Of a stretch of 64,000 nucleotides of DNA, positions 1 to 8,008 are shown one piece after another. The stretch comes from Rhizobium sp. Root274 (GTDB lineage Bacteria; Pseudomonadota; Alphaproteobacteria; Rhizobiales; Rhizobiaceae), in assembly GCF_001429245.1 (NCBI RefSeq), contig NZ_LMJE01000001.1, positions 373,186 to 437,185 of the forward strand. The letters are read 5' to 3'. Each line of letters starts with the position of its first letter. Position 1 is the stretch's first letter. The notes under the pieces are model-generated. The model ran no database searches. It worked only from the letters and a program-made list of their open reading frames with translations, and was not told the origin of the DNA. A program made the translations under genes and the position numbers.

Positions 1-635
1 TCTATTTCGCCAATCCTGATAATCCGATGGGCAGTTGGTGGGACGCAGACAGCATCATCGCCTTTGCCCGGGCGCTGCCCGCAACGACGCTGATGATCCT
101 CGACGAAGCCTATAGCGAGACAGCACCGGAGGGATCGATCCCGGCAGCCGATGCCCTGATCGACCTGCCGAACGTCATTCGCACCCGAACTTTCTCGAAA
201 GCCTACGGCCTGGCGGGTGCCCGCGTGGGTTATGGCATGGGGACGCCCGGCACCGTCTCGGCCTTCGACAAGATCCGCAACCACTTCGGCATGCCCAGGC
301 TTTCGACCGAAGCAGCGCTCGCGGCGCTTGCCGATCAGACCTATCTTGGAGATGTGGTCGGGCGGATCAAGTCGGCCCGCGAGCGGATTGCCGGCATTGC
401 CCGGGATAACGGGCTCGTCCCCCTGCCCTCGGCCACCAACTTCGTCGCGATCGATGCGGGGCGCGACGGAACTTATGCCCGTGCCATCGTCGACGGGCTG
501 ATGAGCCACGGCGTTTTCATCCGCATGCCGGGCGTGGCACCGCTCAACCGCTGCATCCGCGTCTCCACCGGCCTTCCCGCCGATCTCGACCTGTTCGAGC
601 AGGCCCTTCCTGCGGTCCTGAAGGCGCTTGGCTGA
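1..635 (+). CDS. PLP-dependent aminotransferase, HisC-like (3' part only)
   Basis: The gene enters from the left edge; the reading frame is open from base 3 and ends at the TGA at 633-635, so about 210 C-terminal residues are visible out of a usual 350-370. The fragment starts inside the NPDNPMG loop typical of histidinol-phosphate aminotransferase-like fold-type I enzymes. The PLP Schiff-base lysine lies in TFSKAYGLAG (codon at 198-200), and the DEAY motif (about base 102) carries the aspartate that contacts the pyridine nitrogen. It probably transfers an amino group between histidinol phosphate or a related amino acid and 2-oxoglutarate in the cytosol. The substrate cannot be told from this half: HisC paralogues and threonine-phosphate decarboxylase-like enzymes share these motifs. 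A strong hairpin follows. Confidence 0.8.
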   Translation, partial: YFANPDNPMGSWWDADSIIAFARALPATTLMILDEAYSETAPEGSIPAADALIDLPNVIRTRTFSKAYGLAGARVGYGMGTPGTVSAFDKIRNHFGMPRLSTEAALAALADQTYLGDVVGRIKSARERIAGIARDNGLVPLPSATNFVAIDAGRDGTYARAIVDGLMSHGVFIRMPGVAPLNRCIRVSTGLPADLDLFEQALPAVLKALG

Positions 636-656
636 CACCTCTGCCGGAATAGAAAA

Positions 657-694
657 AACCGCGCCGGCCTTGTCCCTGCCGGTCGCGGTTCTTT
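657..694. terminator. Bidirectional hairpin terminator
   Basis: AACCGCG-CCGGC (657-668) pairs with GCCGG-t-CGCGGTT (678-690), with one bulged base. It is flanked by A-rich sequence on the left and TTT on the right, so it can end the aminotransferase transcript (+) and the Sel1 gene (-). The rest of the 157-base gap holds nothing else I recognise. Confidence 0.7.
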
Positions 695-792
695 AAAGTG
701 TTGGCACTGGCCCCGTCCAAAGGTCCCCCGCCACGTTCCCCTTTCGGGTTCTTGTTGTGATTTCGGCCGCCGCAGCTCGCGGCGGAGATTGA

Positions 793-1059
793 TCAGTGCA
801 TGGTCATCCATTCGCGGGCGGCACGAAGCGCCTCGGCGAGCTGGAGCTTGCTCATGGTCTGGGCGAGGTCGGCGCGCAGCTCGGCAGCGCGATCGCAGCC
901 CTTGATGGCTGCGATGTTCAGCCACTTGTGCGCCGAGACCAGGTCAACGGGGCAACCGCGGCCGGTCGCATACATCAGGCCCATGTCGCGGAAGACGTCG
1001 GCCCGGGTTTCGCCACCCATCGTGGCATTTTCGGAAGTGTGCATTTCAAAGCGTGCCAT
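793..1059 (-). CDS. Sel1-repeat small protein
   Basis: An 88-residue protein with one Sel1-like (TPR-type) repeat at about residues 20-55: a LMYATGRGCPVDLVSAHKWL stretch with the expected G-Y-G-D-A-W-A spacing. Such repeats build alpha-solenoid protein-interaction surfaces. No signal peptide or membrane segment is visible, so it is probably a cytosolic adaptor. An AGGGA ribosome binding site stands 7 bases before the ATG. It is transcribed toward the aminotransferase gene and shares its terminator. The partner and role are unknown; I infer only a scaffolding function. Confidence 0.75.
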   Translation of the reverse strand: MARFEMHTSENATMGGETRADVFRDMGLMYATGRGCPVDLVSAHKWLNIAAIKGCDRAAELRADLAQTMSKLQLAEALRAAREWMTMH

Positions 1060-1570
1060 TGGTTTTGTCCCTGTTTGCCTAGTGGTTACTCACGTCCCTG
1101 TTTTCCCTTTCGGGTCCCGTCTGATCCGGCGCCGGCTCGTTGTCCGGTCATTCTCGTTTCAGTCCGGGGCGGCGGGTTTGTCCCTGCTCGTTTGATGGAC
1201 CCACTATGCCTCACGGCATTCAAAACTCGCTTAAAATGCATCCTTAATTTGCTGAAAACAAAGTACAAATGCTTCGTAAACTTGGTTTTTTGTTAAGCAC
1301 TACATGCCTTGGGAATGCGGGATTTCGGATCAAAATTTACGAAAGCTTCATTTCTGAAAATCAACCCATTGTTCACCACGCTGCACGAAGCAAAATCGAA
1401 TAGAGGCTGGAAATGCTGCGTTCTGGCTTGTCCACCGCCCCCGAAAACAGGCGGATTGCATTTTACCTTTACGTGTGCGTAAGATATTTTTTAACCGGTG
1501 ATCGCCTCTCCAGGAGGACGACGGGAGCGATTGCCGGCGCAACCATCATCCCTGGGAGGAGAGATCAAAC
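1060..1570. other. Long intergenic region, AT-rich promoter zone
   Basis: A 511-base gap between the divergent Sel1 and DUF2147 genes. Bases 1200-1400 are clearly richer in A+T than the surroundings, as expected for promoters. I find no convincing gene; the open frames here have poor codon character. A near-palindrome at 1469-1482 is listed separately. Confidence 0.5.
1469..1482. promoter_or_regulatory. Imperfect palindrome TTACGTGTGCGTAA
   Basis: TTACGT and GCGTAA half-sites, 89 bases before the DUF2147 start codon. It resembles the perfect TTACGTGCACGTAA site at 28979-28992. It is probably an operator for a dimeric regulator; the regulator is not identified. Confidence 0.4.
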
Positions 1571-1906
1571 ATGCGGACATTCATCATCGCGGCAGCACTG
1601 GCGCTTACGGCCCTTTCAGCACAGGCGGCAGAGCCCATCGAAGGCAAATGGAAGACCGCCAGCGGCGCTACCGCCGAAATCGCCCCCTGCGGCGGCGCCT
1701 TCTGCGTGACGCTTCGGAGCGGCAAGCACAATGGCAAGCAGATCGGCAAGATGGACGGCTCGGGCGACAGCTATTCCGGCGAAATCACCGACCCGGAAAA
1801 TGACAAGACCTATTCGGGCTCCGGCACAGTCTCTGGCAATTCGCTGAAGATGAAGGGCTGCGTGCTCGCCGTCCTTTGCAAGAGCCAGACCTGGACGCGC
1901 CTCTAA
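1571..1906 (+). CDS. DUF2147 family secreted protein
   Basis: A 111-residue protein with a clear Sec signal peptide (residues 1-19, cut after AQA), so the mature form is periplasmic or exported. The mature part fits the DUF2147 family: an EGKWKT start, a central Gly/Ser/Asp-rich beta region and a C-terminal TWTR. Four cysteines (C40, C45, C97, C103) could form two disulfides, typical of a small periplasmic beta-barrel. GGGAGGAGAG lies just before the ATG. It is monocistronic with a hairpin after the stop. The biochemical role of DUF2147 is unknown. Confidence 0.85.
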   Translation: MRTFIIAAALALTALSAQAAEPIEGKWKTASGATAEIAPCGGAFCVTLRSGKHNGKQIGKMDGSGDSYSGEITDPENDKTYSGSGTVSGNSLKMKGCVLAVLCKSQTWTRL

Positions 1907-1934
1907 GCTGAGCGCCATACCTGCTTTAAAGTAG

Positions 1935-1956
1935 GCGGCCGGAGCGACCCGGCCGC
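1935..1956. terminator. Hairpin between convergent genes
   Basis: GCGGCCGG (1935-1942) and CCGGCCGC (1949-1956) form a perfect 8-bp stem with a 6-base loop, followed by a pyrimidine-rich stretch. It sits between the convergent DUF2147 and VOC genes. Confidence 0.6.
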
Positions 1957-1980
1957 TCTCTCATTTGTGTAAGGCCGTTT

Positions 1981-2358
1981 TCAAACCGGCTCACCGACAT
2001 CAATGCGGTTGCCGTCCGGATCCTCGAAGACAAAGGCCCTCAGGCCATAGTCCTTGTCCTGCAAGCGCTTGATCACCCGCCGCCCCTGTTTCTGGATCAG
2101 GTCATGCAGGGCATCGACATTTTCCACCATCATGTGCGCGACGTTGAAATCGGCGGCCTTATGCCCTGGCTGCAGGGTCAGGTGGATTTCCGCCCCCTCC
2201 CGCTCAAGGATCATGAAGCCGACAGGATCGCCGTTCTGGAAAACAGCCTGGAAACCGAGAACGTCGATATAGAAGGCAGTCGCCCGGGCCATATCGCGGA
2301 CCGGCAGCATCGCGGCCACGCGGCCGAACCGCATGGGTTTGTCGTCTGTCTTGTGCAT
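1981..2358 (-). CDS. VOC (glyoxalase/bleomycin-resistance fold) protein
   Basis: About 125 residues from the ATG at 2358; an upstream start at 2409 would add 17 residues that look less conserved. The family pattern is plain: LPVRDMARATAFYIDVLGF (first beta-alpha-beta unit), GFMILEREGAEIHLTL (middle) and FEDPDGNRIDV (C-terminal metal/ligand strand). VOC proteins act as dimers in isomerisation, dioxygenation, thiol transfer or drug binding. The metal ligands and substrate cannot be assigned here; FEDPDGN is common in dioxygenase/lyase-type and bleomycin-resistance-type members alike. It is probably cytosolic and monocistronic. Confidence 0.8.
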   Translation of the reverse strand: MHKTDDKPMRFGRVAAMLPVRDMARATAFYIDVLGFQAVFQNGDPVGFMILEREGAEIHLTLQPGHKAADFNVAHMMVENVDALHDLIQKQGRRVIKRLQDKDYGLRAFVFEDPDGNRIDVGEPV

Positions 2359-2598
2359 GGTTGTCACCATGTTGCCGAAGATCTCCGCGCAGCGGAGACG
2401 GTGCTCCACCTACGCGTATCTCTTCGAAGTAAGATTTGGCGGGACGGTGCCCACCGACACCCTTATCAATCAAAGAGAGGCACTTTGAAAAGCCCTCGAG
2501 CGTCCGACATCGGCTGAACGCCAGATGAATTTGCCTCTCAGGCCGCATTCAGGCCGCATTGCTTATAAAGGCTTACAACACAAGTGGAGGCTTAGACG

Positions 2599-2769
2599 AT
2601 GGCAAGAGTAGCACGGCGCATGACGATCATGACCCTGACAATGGCGGTCTTTGCGATGATCTTCAGCCATATCGTCGTGAATACCCACCCTGCTACCCGC
2701 CACGCCTCCACTGGACTTGTTGCCAGTTGCGCACCCGTTGGCCTCAATTCCTGCCGGCCCAACTTCTGA
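2599..2769 (+). CDS. Small secreted or membrane protein (56 aa)
   Basis: ATG at 2599 and TGA at 2767-2769 give a 56-residue protein. A good ribosome binding site (GTGGAGG, 2584-2590) stands 8 bases before the start. The N-terminus is basic (MARVARRM) followed by a hydrophobic stretch at about residues 9-27, like a signal peptide or a single membrane segment. The tail is hydrophilic with two cysteines (C44, C52) that could pair in the periplasm. It is read in the same direction as AMP nucleosidase, 102 bases downstream. I do not recognise a family. The signals for translation and export make it plausible, but it needs conservation evidence. Confidence 0.5.
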   Translation: MARVARRMTIMTLTMAVFAMIFSHIVVNTHPATRHASTGLVASCAPVGLNSCRPNF

Positions 2770-2871
2770 TCGCGGTCCAGCATTGCCCCGACAAGCGGCA
2801 GCGCTGCGGAAATCTTGAGGCCAGCCTCTCGACGTCGTTTGCTTGTCAATGTTCCTCTCCTATAATGCGGC

Positions 2872-4374
2872 ATGAACACACGAATCTCATCCCCCGTGCC
2901 GCTGAACTCCATCAGTCCCGAACCGTATGAACCGCGGGTATTCACCGACGCGGTCGAAGCCGTGGATGCGCTGACCGAGCTCTACGAGCGCAACACCCGT
3001 TTCCTCAATGACGCCTTTTCGGCGCTTGCCAATGGCGGGCCGATCGAGGGGCGTTATCGGGCCTTCTACCCGCAGGTCAGCATGGAGACGACGAGCTTCG
3101 GCCATGTCGACAGCCGCCTCTCCTATGGCCATGTGACGTCGCCAGGCGTCTACACCACGACCATCACCCGGCCAAAGCTGTTCCGCCACTATCTGAAGGA
3201 ACAGCTGGCGCTTCTGATGCGCAATCATCAGGTGCCGATCATCGTGTCGGAATCGACGACGCCGATCCCGCTGCATTTCGCTTTCGGTGAAGGCGCCCAT
3301 GTCGAGGCTTCCGCCGGTGGCCTTGCCGACATGCAGCTGCGCGACATCTTCGATACGCCTGACCTCACCGTAACGGACGACGAGATCGCCAATGGCGAAT
3401 ACGAGCCGAAGCCGGGCGAGCCGCATCCGCTGGCGCCGTTTACAGCGCAGCGCATCGACTATTCCCTGGCGCGGCTATCGCATTACACCGCGACCAGCGC
3501 CAACCATTTCCAAAACTTCGTGCTGTTCACCAACTACCAGTTCTATGTCGACGAGTTCTGCGCCTATGCGCGGCAGCTGATGGCGGATGGCGGCAGCGAA
3601 TACACGGCTTTCGTCGAGCCCGGCAATATCATCACGCCGGCCGGCCAGTCGGTGCCGATGGAAGGTGTTGCGCTCGGCCGCCTGCCGCAGATGCCGGCCT
3701 ATCACCTGAAGAAGAAGGGTCATGCCGGCATCACGGTAATCAATATCGGCGTCGGCCCCTCCAACGCCAAGACGATCACCGACCATGTCGCCGTACTCAG
3801 GCCCCACGCCTGGCTGATGCTCGGCCATTGCGCCGGCCTTCGCAACAGCCAGCGCCTCGGTGACTATGTGCTGGCGCATGCCTATGTGCGCGAGGACCAT
3901 GTGCTCGACGACGACCTGCCCGTCTGGGTGCCGATCCCGGCGCTTGCCGAAGTACAGCTTGCGCTCGAAGACGCGGTCGAGGAAATCACCGGCTACGAAG
4001 GCTTCGAGCTGAAGCGCATCATGCGCACAGGCACGGTCGCCACCATCGACAACCGCAACTGGGAACTGCGCGACCAGCGCGGCCCGGTGAAACGCCTGTC
4101 GCAATCACGCGCGATCGCGCTCGACATGGAATCGGCTACCATCGCCGCCAACGGCTTCCGCTTCCGTGTGCCCTACGGCACCTTGCTCTGCGTCTCCGAC
4201 AAGCCGCTGCATGGCGAGCTGAAGCTGCCGGGCATGGCAACGGCCTTTTACAAGACGCAGGTCAGCCAGCATCTGCAGATCGGCATTCGCGCGCTCGAAA
4301 AGCTCGGCGCCATGCCGACCGAGAAGCTGCATTCGCGCAAGCTCAGAAGCTTCTTCGAGACGGCGTTCCAGTAA
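2872..4374 (+). CDS. amn: AMP nucleosidase
   Basis: A 500-residue enzyme hydrolysing AMP to adenine and ribose 5-phosphate (EC 3.2.2.4), which controls adenylate pools. It has the two parts typical of Amn: an N-terminal regulatory region (about 1-190, with the RYRAFYPQVS and RLSYGHV segments) and a C-terminal nucleoside-phosphorylase-like domain with VINIGVGPSNAKTITDH, GHCAGLRNSQRLGDYVLAHA and the ribose-binding ALDMESATIAANGFRFRVPY motif. Length matches the family. It is cytosolic and probably monocistronic, ending 15 bases before the convergent membrane-protein gene. The start codon lies 102 bases after the small 56-residue gene. Confidence 0.95.
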   Translation: MNTRISSPVPLNSISPEPYEPRVFTDAVEAVDALTELYERNTRFLNDAFSALANGGPIEGRYRAFYPQVSMETTSFGHVDSRLSYGHVTSPGVYTTTITRPKLFRHYLKEQLALLMRNHQVPIIVSESTTPIPLHFAFGEGAHVEASAGGLADMQLRDIFDTPDLTVTDDEIANGEYEPKPGEPHPLAPFTAQRIDYSLARLSHYTATSANHFQNFVLFTNYQFYVDEFCAYARQLMADGGSEYTAFVEPGNIITPAGQSVPMEGVALGRLPQMPAYHLKKKGHAGITVINIGVGPSNAKTITDHVAVLRPHAWLMLGHCAGLRNSQRLGDYVLAHAYVREDHVLDDDLPVWVPIPALAEVQLALEDAVEEITGYEGFELKRIMRTGTVATIDNRNWELRDQRGPVKRLSQSRAIALDMESATIAANGFRFRVPYGTLLCVSDKPLHGELKLPGMATAFYKTQVSQHLQIGIRALEKLGAMPTEKLHSRKLRSFFETAFQ

Positions 4375-4389
4375 GCAGACGTCGTCGGC

Positions 4390-5352
4390 TTATCGTCTTC
4401 CGGCACCGGGCGCCATCAGAACGGCGAGACCCGTTCCGACGAAGGCGGAGAGCAGGATCAGCAGGTGCGCGTTGACCGCGGCCTTGCCGAGCACGGCGAG
4501 GAACTGCGCGGATGGTTCGGCGCCGAAGCTCAGGCCGCCGGCGACAATGCCCGCGGGATAGGTGCCGATGCCGCCTGGCGCATGGACCGGCAGGACCGAG
4601 GATAGCTCTCCCCCCAGCGCACCGCCGAAGCTCGCCGAGATCGGGTGCACGCCCATCAGCGTCAGCACCCAGGCGAGGATGACGACCTTGACGCCCCAGT
4701 TGAGCACGGTTGCCGCCCAGGCGCGCAGGAAGGCCGGGTTATTGACCGGCATCCCCCGCTCCAGCTCTTCGACCAGATGCCGAAGCCGTTCTGGTAGCTG
4801 TCGCGCCAGTGCGAAGAGCGGTCCCTTGAGGCGGAAGGCCGGGAGCGGGGCGAGGAGGAATAGCAGCCAAAGGGGCCAGGCCCAGGCCGGCCGATCCGGC
4901 CCAATCACCAGTCCAAGCCCGGCGGCTGCCAGCAAGGCATGAAGATCGAGCAGCCGCATAACCAGCAGCGCTGCCGTCGCTCGTGCCAGCGGCATGCCGA
5001 ATTCGGTGCGCATCAGAAGCGGAAAGCTCGCTTCGCCCGTCCGCATCGGTAGCATGATATTCAGGAGATTGTGGACGAGGGTCAAGCGGAGGAGACGCCG
5101 GAAGCCGCCCTTGGTTTCCGCTGGAAAGTAATCGCGGATACGCCAGGTACGCACCACATATGTTGCCACGAGCAAGGCCAGCGCAAGGCTCAACGGCCCC
5201 ACGCCGATATCGCGGAACTGGGCCACCAAAACCGGCCAGCCGAAAGCCCATTGGAGAAAGGCCCCGTAGGCCACCACCGCGGCGACCGTCACAAGGCTTA
5301 CGCGGTTGCGGATTATCCAAGGTCGGCGGCTGGCATCCGTGTCTGAATTCAT
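4390..5352 (-). CDS. Flippase-like integral membrane protein (LPG_synthase_TM / UPF0104)
   Basis: About 320 residues from the ATG at 5352 (ATG 5394 and GTG 5415 are also in frame; no start has a clear Shine-Dalgarno). There are roughly eight hydrophobic segments, with the family signature MRTGEASFPLLMRTEFGMP near residue 100 and a Gly-rich GGALGGELSSVLPVHAPGG region near the C-terminus. The fold is that of the membrane half of lysyl-phosphatidylglycerol synthase; no aminoacyl-transferase domain is present, so it is not a complete MprF. Stand-alone members are often found beside glycosyltransferases and may help move lipid-linked material across the inner membrane. It is divergent from the GT39-GT2-GT39 cluster, which fits that idea, but the function is inferred. 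Confidence 0.75.
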   Translation of the reverse strand: MNSDTDASRRPWIIRNRVSLVTVAAVVAYGAFLQWAFGWPVLVAQFRDIGVGPLSLALALLVATYVVRTWRIRDYFPAETKGGFRRLLRLTLVHNLLNIMLPMRTGEASFPLLMRTEFGMPLARATAALLVMRLLDLHALLAAAGLGLVIGPDRPAWAWPLWLLFLLAPLPAFRLKGPLFALARQLPERLRHLVEELERGMPVNNPAFLRAWAATVLNWGVKVVILAWVLTLMGVHPISASFGGALGGELSSVLPVHAPGGIGTYPAGIVAGGLSFGAEPSAQFLAVLGKAAVNAHLLILLSAFVGTGLAVLMAPGAGRR

Positions 5353-5433
5353 ATAGTCGTGCGCCCGATCAGTGTTCAACGCGCCCTCTAGCATGAATGG
5401 GCCAGCCTGCACCACCGGCGGTCAGGGAGTTCG

Positions 5434-6915
5434 ATGATGGAAGTAGCAGAGGGACGCGGAAAGTTGGCATGGGGTGATTTCAGCCTCTATCCGCGATCTT
5501 TCTACCTCATCCTCGCCGCCTTCTTCGTGCTGGCCGCCCTTGCCAGAGTTCTGCGCACGGGAACACTCGAGACTGACGAGATGCAACAGGTGTTGCATTA
5601 CTTGTCGCTGGAATGGGGCTATGGCTCCCAGCCGCCGCTCTACGAGTGGCTGCAGGCCGCGGTCTTCCGCATCACTGGTCCCTCCGTGGCAGGACTTGCC
5701 GTACTCAAATACGGACTGCTCTTCCTGAGCACCGTCCTCATTGCTGCAGCCGTCAACCTTCACACGGATGAGCGTTCGGCAGGGTTTCTGGGCGCCTTCA
5801 GCCTGTTCAGCATGCCGACATTTTTTCTGATGTCGCAGCGCGATCTCACCCACACGGTCGTCGCGATCGCCTGCGTCGCCCTGTTTTTCTGGTCACTGTT
5901 CAGCGCGATCAGAAACCCCACGATTCCTCGATATCTGCTGGTCGGTGTTGCCATCGGTCTGGGTGCCATCTCGAAGTACAATTTTGTCGTGATCCCGGCG
6001 GCAGCTCTGATTGTGCTCGTGGCCATGAACGCGTTTCGCAGCCGTGTCCTAGATTGGAGGATCGTGGCAACCCTGGCCGTTGCAGCGGCGATCGCCCTGC
6101 CCCATGCGCTCTGGCTTTTGCAGAACCTCGACGTGGCGAGCGCCCAGACGCTGCATGAGATGGAGATCAAGGAAGATGTGGGACGGTTCTGGGGATTTGT
6201 GGCGACCTCCGCCTCGTTTGCAACGGCCGTTCTGAAAGCATCCTCGCCCGTCCTTGGCTTCTTCTTCGTGCTCTTTGCCCGTAACGCAAGAACCATTGTC
6301 AGGGCGAGCAACCCTTCGACGCAATTGGTCGGCTGGACGTTCGTTGTCAGTCTTGTGCTCGTCTATCTGACGGTCGTTGCGATCGGGGCCACGGAAGTCC
6401 GCCAGAAGTGGCTCGCAATCTATTTCGTTGCCCTGCCCTTGTACCTGACATTGAAGATCGCAGCGGCCGGCATCGACGTGCGGCCCCGTCTCCGGCCGGC
6501 AGCGGTCATATCCGGGACGCTCTTCCTCGGCGTCTCGGCGATGTTGGTCGGCAAGGATCTGGTGGCTCCGGCACTCGGCTGGTCGGACAAGGCTGAGATG
6601 CCCTATGCAGGCCTTGCCGCCGCGCTGGAAACAGAGCTGGGCGGTCCTCCGGCCGTTATCGTCACGCGTGAGCCCGCTCTCGCGGCCAATCTGCTGCTGC
6701 AATTCCCCACTGCCGAGATCATTACTCAAGAAAGCGGCCCGCTTGCGCCTCTTGCGGCTCCCGCCGTCTTCGTGGCCACCTCGGATAAGGCATCGGCAGA
6801 TCTCTCCGGCCTGCGCTCCGACGCGGCGACTGCTGCACTTCAGGCCATCGAAATCCCGGATGGTCCGCCCACGGCAACCAAGCACATGTTCTACTATTCC
6901 AGGCTTTCACATTGA
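5434..6915 (+). CDS. GT39 (ArnT/PMT-type) membrane glycosyltransferase 1
   Basis: A 493-residue multi-spanning protein. The first periplasmic loop carries the acidic pair typical of GT-C enzymes (D48-E49 in LETDEMQQ), followed by QPPLYEWLQ and RDLTHT. About ten membrane segments and a small periplasmic C-terminal domain follow. ArnT-like members transfer a sugar from a polyprenyl-phosphate donor to lipid A or LPS core on the periplasmic face. In Rhizobium leguminosarum the RgtA-D members use dodecaprenyl-phosphate galacturonic acid. It lies 82 bases before the GT2 gene that would make such a donor and is a clear paralogue of the third gene. Acceptor and sugar are not determinable here. Confidence 0.8.
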   Translation: MMEVAEGRGKLAWGDFSLYPRSFYLILAAFFVLAALARVLRTGTLETDEMQQVLHYLSLEWGYGSQPPLYEWLQAAVFRITGPSVAGLAVLKYGLLFLSTVLIAAAVNLHTDERSAGFLGAFSLFSMPTFFLMSQRDLTHTVVAIACVALFFWSLFSAIRNPTIPRYLLVGVAIGLGAISKYNFVVIPAAALIVLVAMNAFRSRVLDWRIVATLAVAAAIALPHALWLLQNLDVASAQTLHEMEIKEDVGRFWGFVATSASFATAVLKASSPVLGFFFVLFARNARTIVRASNPSTQLVGWTFVVSLVLVYLTVVAIGATEVRQKWLAIYFVALPLYLTLKIAAAGIDVRPRLRPAAVISGTLFLGVSAMLVGKDLVAPALGWSDKAEMPYAGLAAALETELGGPPAVIVTREPALAANLLLQFPTAEIITQESGPLAPLAAPAVFVATSDKASADLSGLRSDAATAALQAIEIPDGPPTATKHMFYYSRLSH

Positions 6916-6997
6916 ACCGCAGATCCAGCGAACACGAGAACCGATCCCTCAATCGCATCGCTTGTGTTACAGACCAGACTTCAGAAGGAAGACGACG

Positions 6998-8008
6998 TTG
7001 ACGAGCCCATCGCTATTCGAGCAAGCCGCCGCGCTGAACCAGCAGAGCCCAGAGCTGTCGCTCGTCGTGCCGGTCTTCAATGAAGAGGAAAGCGTCGGCC
7101 CGCTCATCGAGCGGATCTGCGAGGCGATGGAGCTCTTTGCCGGCGACTGGGAACTGGTGCTGGTCGACGATGGCAGTGCGGACCGGACGTTGCTCCATGC
7201 GCGAAAGTATATCGACCGCGAAGGTTTGGACCTGAAGATCGTTGCCCTGCAGCGCAATTTCGGCCAGACGGCGGCCATGCAGGCGGGGATCGACACCGCG
7301 CAGGGACGGTTGATCGCCACGCTCGATGGCGATCTTCAGAACGATCCTAAGGACATCCCGGCCATGGTGGCGGCACTTGAGGAGCGGGAGCTCGATCTGC
7401 TCGTCGGCTGGCGCAAGAACCGTCAGGACGGATTGTTGCTGCGCAAGATCCCCTCCTGGTGCGCCAACAAGCTGATCGGCCGGATCACCGGCGTCAGACT
7501 GCACGACTATGGCTGCAGCCTGAAGATCTACCGCGCCTCCATCATCAAGCAGGTCAAGCTGATGGGCGAGATGCACCGCTTCATCCCCGCCTGGGTCGCC
7601 GGCGTCGTTCCGAGCTCGCGCATCGGCGAGATGGCCGTCACCCACCATGCCCGCCAGCATGGCACGTCGAAATACGGGATCTCGCGCACCTTCCGCGTCA
7701 TCCTCGATCTGCTGTCGGTGATGTTCTTCATGCGCTACAAGGCGCGGCCGGGCCATTTCTTTGGCTCGCTCGGTCTGGGCACCGGGTTCCTGAGCGCGCT
7801 CATCCTGTCATGGCTCTTCATCCAGAAAGTCTTTTTCGGCGAGGATATCGGCGGGCGCCCCCTGCTCATCCTCGGCTTCATGCTGTTCCTGTCGTCAATC
7901 CAGCTGATCACCACTGGTATTCTCGCCGAAATGATCGCGCGCACCTATTACCGCGACGATGCGCAGCCGAACTACATCGTGCGCGAGGTTCTAGCCAAAG
8001 ATGCATAA
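6998..8008 (+). CDS. GT2 polyprenyl-phosphate glycosyltransferase (ArnC/RgtE/DPM type)
   Basis: About 336 residues starting at the TTG at 6998, chosen because AAGGAAG precedes it by a normal distance and the preceding in-frame codons overlap the upstream gene without family similarity. GT2 motifs: VVPVFNEEE (start of the Rossmann fold), VLVDDGSADRT, QRNFGQTAAMQAGID, the donor/metal site DGDLQND, and DYGCSLKIYRA. Two C-terminal hydrophobic segments follow, as in ArnC and RgtE. It should link a nucleotide-sugar to polyprenyl phosphate on the cytosolic face, supplying the flanking GT39 enzymes. Its 3' end overlaps the next gene by 8 bases, showing translational coupling. Confidence 0.85.
   Translation: MTSPSLFEQAAALNQQSPELSLVVPVFNEEESVGPLIERICEAMELFAGDWELVLVDDGSADRTLLHARKYIDREGLDLKIVALQRNFGQTAAMQAGIDTAQGRLIATLDGDLQNDPKDIPAMVAALEERELDLLVGWRKNRQDGLLLRKIPSWCANKLIGRITGVRLHDYGCSLKIYRASIIKQVKLMGEMHRFIPAWVAGVVPSSRIGEMAVTHHARQHGTSKYGISRTFRVILDLLSVMFFMRYKARPGHFFGSLGLGTGFLSALILSWLFIQKVFFGEDIGGRPLLILGFMLFLSSIQLITTGILAEMIARTYYRDDAQPNYIVREVLAKDA

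Noticed and set aside
2559..2945. Longer alternative frames (plus 2559-2930 and minus 2592-2945) over the small secreted gene
   Set aside because: Neither has a fitting ribosome site or domain; both run into amn.
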